64,000 nt of DNA from JBDGYE01 sp039584255. GTDB lineage: Bacteria; Gemmatimonadota; Gemmatimonadetes; Palauibacterales; Palauibacteraceae. Shown here piece by piece: positions 60,728 to 64,000 of this stretch. The notes below the pieces were generated by a model. That model made no database searches. It was not told where the DNA came from and saw only the letters and a list, made by a program, of their open reading frames with translations. Position numbers and translations under genes: made by a program. How positions within the stretch are numbered: the first letter of the stretch is position 1; each line of letters begins with the position of its first letter. The DNA is taken from positions 1 through 64,000 of the forward strand of contig JBDGYE010000007.1 in assembly GCA_039584255.1 (NCBI GenBank), given 5' to 3'.

Positions 60728-61395
60728 CAGCCCTTCCTCCGCTTTACGTCTTCCCTGCGCCTTCGGGACCCGGACCAGTGGCGCCTGCTGAACGTGGTAA
60801 CTCCAACACCGCGGCACAAGTTAGGCTGAGCTGCAATCGGGATGGGACAGCGCGCAGAAAGCGCAACTGCTCTCGCCCGACAGTGGCCGCTCACTCCTCC
60901 TCTCAAGCCCGCGAAAACCGGAAACGTACGTAACTCAGGAAAGCCTCGGCTGAAGGCTAGGGTTGTCGGGGGAGCCTCCAGGACAGTATAGAACCGTTGC
61001 CCGGGTAGGATGAAGTGGGCGGGCTTATCTGCCGGAGAGAGCTCCAGCGCGGTTGGGCTTGTCACCCCTTTGTCACCGACCGTTCTCAACCTGTTGAGAC
61101 GACCACGTCCCAGATGCACGAAAGCCCCGTCGCAAGAATCTACGGGAGCTTCCAAGGGGAAGTCGGTCTGCGTGTTCTCGGAGAGGTCCCTCGGGTTGCC
61201 CCTGATCGTCCAGCTGTGCCGCTGGTTAGGTGGGTGTTTGTTCTGCTGGTGCTTCCGACCCTGGGCCAGGCGGACCAGGAAGGGCGGGACGCGGCGCTGC
61301 CGATTCACACAGCGGGAGCTTTGACTGCGGCTCCGGAACAGGTAACCTGGAGGCACCGGATTGCAGCGTGCAACGCACCGGCGCAGCAACGGCCC
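60728..61395. other. Long non-coding or degraded stretch
   Basis: A 668-base gap. Long open frames exist on both strands, for example about 61015-61845 on plus and 60727-61389 on minus, but they overlap each other and have many Arg, Ser and Pro codons without domain or start support. A TATACT hexamer lies at 60990-60985 on the minus strand. It is possibly decayed DNA; I find no transposase signature. Confidence 0.45.
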
Positions 61396-61866
61396 TTACT
61401 GCCCCTTACGCCTTTCCTTCCCAGATCGGCGTTCGCCTCTTCTGCGATCTACTCCTTTCCGCCTATCTGGAATGTCGATAGGTACCTGCTTCTTGCGCCG
61501 GTCCGTGCCCGAACGGCGATCTCGCCCTCTGCGTCGGTCGCTACCCGACCGGGCTTGTACCTCAACACGCGCGTACGTCGTTTCGAACGCACCAATCCCC
61601 TGATAGCCGGGCCTAAGACCCGAGGCAACCTGATTCGTGATAATCAGGCCCTCCATCCTGGACACTTCAAACAGGTTCCAGCCGGGCGGAGTGGTTGGCG
61701 TGGAGTAGCCGCCTATCTGGTAAGCAATCAGGAGCTCCTTTCCGGAAGCCGCAGCCCCATACGCATAGGGCTCTACCTGCCGGATTCCACCTTCGTAATG
61801 AAATCGAACGATACGTCTTTCCTGGATTGCCTTGCAGACGCGTGAACGGAACTCGTCGCGACTCAT
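61396..61866 (-). CDS. WYL-like domain protein with an Arg-rich repeat tail
   Basis: A 156-residue protein. Residues about 10-95 resemble a short WYL-like domain: AIQERRIVRFHYEGGIRQVE, PYAYGAAASGKELLIAYQIG, PPGWNLFEVSRMEGLIITN. The C-terminal 60 residues are a basic tail of degenerate DRR repeats (GSDRRRGRDRRSGTDRR, IDIPDRRKGVDRRRGERRSG). WYL domains bind ligands or nucleic acids, usually next to a helix-turn-helix, which is missing here. The Arg-rich tail may bind nucleic acid. The ATG at 61866 follows GGGAG. No neighbours give a hint. Confidence 0.65.
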   Translation of the reverse strand: MSRDEFRSRVCKAIQERRIVRFHYEGGIRQVEPYAYGAAASGKELLIAYQIGGYSTPTTPPGWNLFEVSRMEGLIITNQVASGLRPGYQGIGAFETTYARVEVQARSGSDRRRGRDRRSGTDRRKKQVPIDIPDRRKGVDRRRGERRSGKERRKGQ

Positions 61867-62035
61867 CGTTGCACTCCCTTCGTACAGCAAACGTATCCGA
61901 GCCGGTCGCGCGGGCCATCTCTCAGGTGTGCTGCAAATGCGTGTGTAGCTTGCACTTCTGCGCCTCAGAAACGGGGAGAGGGTCCCTGCTTCTCTGAGTA
62001 TGAATCATAACCACATCGATCGCTGAGCCAAATAG

Positions 62036-62236
62036 CTAATCGCGCACGCACGGGCAAAGGTCGCAACGTGATGAGCTCTCTGCGTGTTTACAACGACCAA
62101 TCCCGCGGGGAGAAAGAGGGCCCTCGCGGTGTGTCACCATGCCGTTCATCATGGTGAACGGGACCTCCGTCTCGGAGATCTCGTGGGAGTCGACCTCGAA
62201 GAGGTTGCGCCCCAACACCACGAGGTCGTACGGCAC
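62036..62236 (-). pseudogene. C-terminal remnant of a YtcJ-like amidohydrolase
   Basis: The frame encodes VPYDLVVLGRNLFEVDSHEI and then SETEVPFTMMNGMVTHREGP, which matches the end of YtcJ-type amidohydrolases (compare ADLAVLSQDIFEV in the gene at 22586). Just upstream there is a TGA, and the barrel portion is missing. It continues through a non-homologous tail to a stop at 62036. Confidence 0.65.
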
Positions 62237-62307
62237 AGTTCAATCTGTGACGAGAGGCTCTCCGGTCCCAAGTCCCTCACAACTCCGGAGCTGGAGACTC
62301 GCAGGTG

Positions 62308-62838
62308 CTACGGTGCGTTCGTTCTCAGATCCCAGCTTCCGACGACCTCTCCCTGCTTCCTGCCATCGGCGCCGTAGGCAGTGTACGTCCACTCGGCGCG
62401 GCCAAAGGCCAGGGAGAGTGCCTCCATCGGGTGTTGGCTGCCGTGGGCTGCCGAGACCGAGTTAGCGCTCACGAGCACATCTGTGAGCTCAAGGCGGTAG
62501 AACTCCCGGCCTTCTGAGACAACACGGAGAGTCGCCTGCGCGAATCGCTTGCCCGTGGCGCAAGCCTGCAGCAGCACGGGGCTTGCCTTATCGACAGGCT
62601 TGAGGATGCTCAGGTCCGAGAAATCTGCCCTGCCCGCAGTCCTCGCACTGAGATCGGCCGCGTTGGCCGCTCCCCACTCGAAGGATTCGACGACAATGCA
62701 CCCCCTGCAGTCCCTTTCCATGGACTCCCCTTCGACGCCCTCGATCTGGAGGAATACCTCAGCCTGCGCCTGGGCCGCATCGGGCAGCGTCAGGAGACCC
62801 ATCGCGACAGAAAGCGCCAGTACGAGCATCCTTCTCAT
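62308..62838 (-). CDS. Secreted Hcp-like protein
   Basis: A 176-residue protein with a signal peptide (VLALSVAMGLLTLPDAAQAQ), followed by a Hcp-like beta-barrel domain: EVFLQIEGVEGESMERDCRG, VVESFEWGAANAADLSART, SDLSILKPVDKASPVLLQAC, ATGKRFAQATLRVVSEGREF, AFGRAEWTYTAYGADGRKQG. Hcp forms the tube of type VI secretion systems but has no signal peptide there. Here there are no other type VI genes, so it likely has another role as an exported ring-forming protein. The ATG at 62838 follows AGGAGAGG. Confidence 0.85.
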   Translation of the reverse strand: MRRMLVLALSVAMGLLTLPDAAQAQAEVFLQIEGVEGESMERDCRGCIVVESFEWGAANAADLSARTAGRADFSDLSILKPVDKASPVLLQACATGKRFAQATLRVVSEGREFYRLELTDVLVSANSVSAAHGSQHPMEALSLAFGRAEWTYTAYGADGRKQGEVVGSWDLRTNAP

Positions 62839-63044
62839 AGGACCTCTCCTTTCCAAAGAGGCACAGTGCTGCCGGACTGCCGACGCGCGCCTGCTGCTGT
62901 GTCCTCCTATCTGGCCCGTTTCGCGATCACCGGGAGGTAAGCACAGCGTCACGCAGTCGCAGACAGCCCAGCAAGGGGACGGCGAGCCTTCCCAGATTCA
63001 GGTGTGAGGGGGAGCACGACCACCTTGAAGCTACCGACCCGCTC

Positions 63045-63086
63045 GCCGGCTTGCTAGCAAGCAAAGGCGCCCAGCGTGCAAAGGGG
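63045..63086. repeat. Dispersed intergenic repeat, copy e (divergent)
   Basis: GCCGGCTTGCTAGCAAGCAA then AGGCGCCCAGCGTGCAAAGG. It shares AGCAAGC and GGCGCCC-GCGTG elements with the copies near 57814 and 58396, 5 kb away. Confidence 0.4.
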
Positions 63087-63110
63087 CGGCCCTCGATCGA
63101 ACCGCCCTTT
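63080..63110 (-). terminator. Hairpin, possible terminator
   Basis: AAAGGGGCGG pairs with CCGCCCTTT (one bulged G) around a 12-base loop. Position and direction suit the saccharopine-dehydrogenase-like remnant that ends at 63348. Confidence 0.45.
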
Positions 63111-63347
63111 ATCGGTGTCAACCAGCCTTGGCCACTGCTCTGGAAGCTGATCGGTGAGGGGAGAAATGTGAACATGGGCTTCCATCCACCGCCCGTCGCG
63201 TCTTTTGACCGAGGCGACTACGCCGCCATCCAGGCCCGTAAGCTCTGACTCCATCGCCGCGACCACTTGACTTCGCCGTGACAGACCTCTGCCGGTCAGG
63301 AACATGGAGAGTGGTGCGATTCGAACGCGACGAGACGGCGACGGTCC

Positions 63348-64000
63348 TCAAATACCCGTATGCCGGTGAGTGAACGCCAGGCCGAATCCCTCCAGCTCCG
63401 CTAGCACGGGCTCGTAGATCTCGCGCAAGGTGGGCATCAGGACGCCCGTGGTCTCGATCACTCCCTCGAGGATGAGTCGTGCGGCGATCGCCGCCGGCAG
63501 CGAGACGGCACGGGACATCGCCGAGTCACCGTGGGGAACTCCCTCCACCACCATGCTGGTCGACCGTGTCTCGCGGCGCGCCGGGCGGTTCTCAGCGCCG
63601 GCACCAGGGAACTCAGCGCTGATCTCGTCGTGCACGATGATCATGTCCCGTTCACCGGGTGCGTAGGACATGCGTCGCAACATGAGGCAACAGGCCGAGC
63701 CACTCGAAGCGCTGTATCACATCGGCGATCTCCTCCACACCGAGGAACTCGGCCGTTTCCTCCCGGACCCGTGCCGTGGATACGCTTCCCTCGCCCTCCC
63801 GGGCCGCCTCTACTCCCCTGGCCCGAGAGATGAGCCCAGCCGTGTAGTCCGCGTAGGTCCGCCCCGTCCACTCGATCGCCTCGGAGTCATCGAGCGCTCC
63901 CAGCGAGATGAGGGCCCGCATCGTGTTGCACCAGCCGGTGAAGCGAAGTAAACCGCGATAGAGGGAGACGCTGTCGTCGAGGTCGTACCACGGCAGGTAG
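63348..64000 (-). pseudogene. Saccharopine dehydrogenase-like gene, frameshifted and running off the right edge
   Basis: Two frames together make the C-terminal domain of a saccharopine/lysine dehydrogenase. The upstream frame, open to the window end, encodes YLPWYDLDDSVSLYRGLLRF, TGWCNTMRALISLGALDD and up to IQRFEWLGLLPHVATHVLRT, stopping at 63652. The other frame, overlapping it, encodes LRRMSYAPGERDMIIVHDEI, PHGDSAMSRAVSLPAAIAAR, LILEGVIETTGVLMPTLREI, ending at 63348. In relatives the WLGL helix is followed, after about 20-25 residues, by LRRMSYAPGERD. So a deletion of roughly 60 bases that also breaks the frame is inferred. The upstream half of the gene is not in the window. Confidence 0.75.

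Larger units (their letters stand above)
62839..63347. other. Intergenic region with repeat and hairpin
   Basis: A 509-base gap. It contains repeat copy e (63045-63086) and a hairpin (63080-63110). Open frames on both strands near 63051-63351 overlap and lack starts. A GATTCGAAC near 63318 resembles a tRNA T arm but no tRNA fold is possible. Confidence 0.45.

Noticed and set aside
61015..61845. 276-codon plus-strand frame
   Set aside because: Opposite the WYL-like gene for half its length, with no start support and low-complexity composition.
63303..63345. tRNA-like T arm (GATTCGAAC) on the minus strand
   Set aside because: Only three bases of the T stem pair and no acceptor or anticodon arm can be drawn.

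Overview
The window is high-GC, gene-dense bacterial DNA. The gene style is that of an uncultured Gemmatimonadota-like (or Acidobacteria-like) chromosome. It has Ser/Thr kinases fused or linked to TolB-like and TPR domains, a TIGR02999-type ECF sigma factor beside a kinase stub, lipoprotein amidohydrolases, a TonB-dependent receptor with an N-terminal carboxypeptidase-like domain, and many secreted hydrolases. The phylum is inferred from gene style only. No rRNA, convincing tRNA, CRISPR array, transposase or integrase was found.

Layout. 0-16 kb: ACT-like protein, lipoprotein metallopeptidase, TolB/TPR protein, TonB receptor, alpha/beta hydrolase with a probable 3' frameshift, secreted isochorismatase-like pair, ECF sigma factor plus truncated kinase, AMMECR1/EF-Tu-domain fusion, and a two-subunit molybdenum hydroxylase. 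16-27 kb: redoxin, M20 amidohydrolase and TenA cluster; an amidohydrolase-kinase-psuG operon; glutamate dehydrogenase; quinone reductase. 27-33 kb: phosphopantetheinyl transferase overlapping fdrA (allF), then a DUF1116 gene (allG) and a class A beta-lactamase-like gene. 33-38 kb: one 1,496-residue protein with an inactive-looking MPN/JAMM domain, about 1,000 residues of Ala/Glu/Arg helix with an exact 43-residue tandem repeat, a membrane segment and a small C-terminal domain. 38-54 kb: an alanine symporter, membrane proteins, a kinase with an N-terminal membrane module, a flavin disulfide reductase, and an APC permease with EIIA-like and RCK-C tails. 54-64 kb: CapA protein, a kinase-TolB-TPR protein, then a looser region of tiny ORFs, intergenic repeats and gene remnants.

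The strongest discovery is at 58755-59156. A carboxymuconolactone decarboxylase/AhpD-like gene has an in-frame UGA exactly where the second Cys of the CxxCxxxH active site belongs. Twelve bases after the UGA there is a perfect 8-bp hairpin with a GGU loop, a bacterial SECIS-like element. This predicts a CxxU selenoprotein that normal gene calling would truncate. Second is the MPN/coiled-coil protein at 33188-37678.

Decay is visible in several places: a kinase stub (11444), a TPR-only fragment (43700), a 26-codon C-terminal scar of a TolB/TPR protein (53259), an amidohydrolase tail (62036) and a broken saccharopine-dehydrogenase-like gene at the right edge. Many leftward genes carry a TATATT/TATACT -10-like hexamer upstream, without a recognisable TTGACA box.
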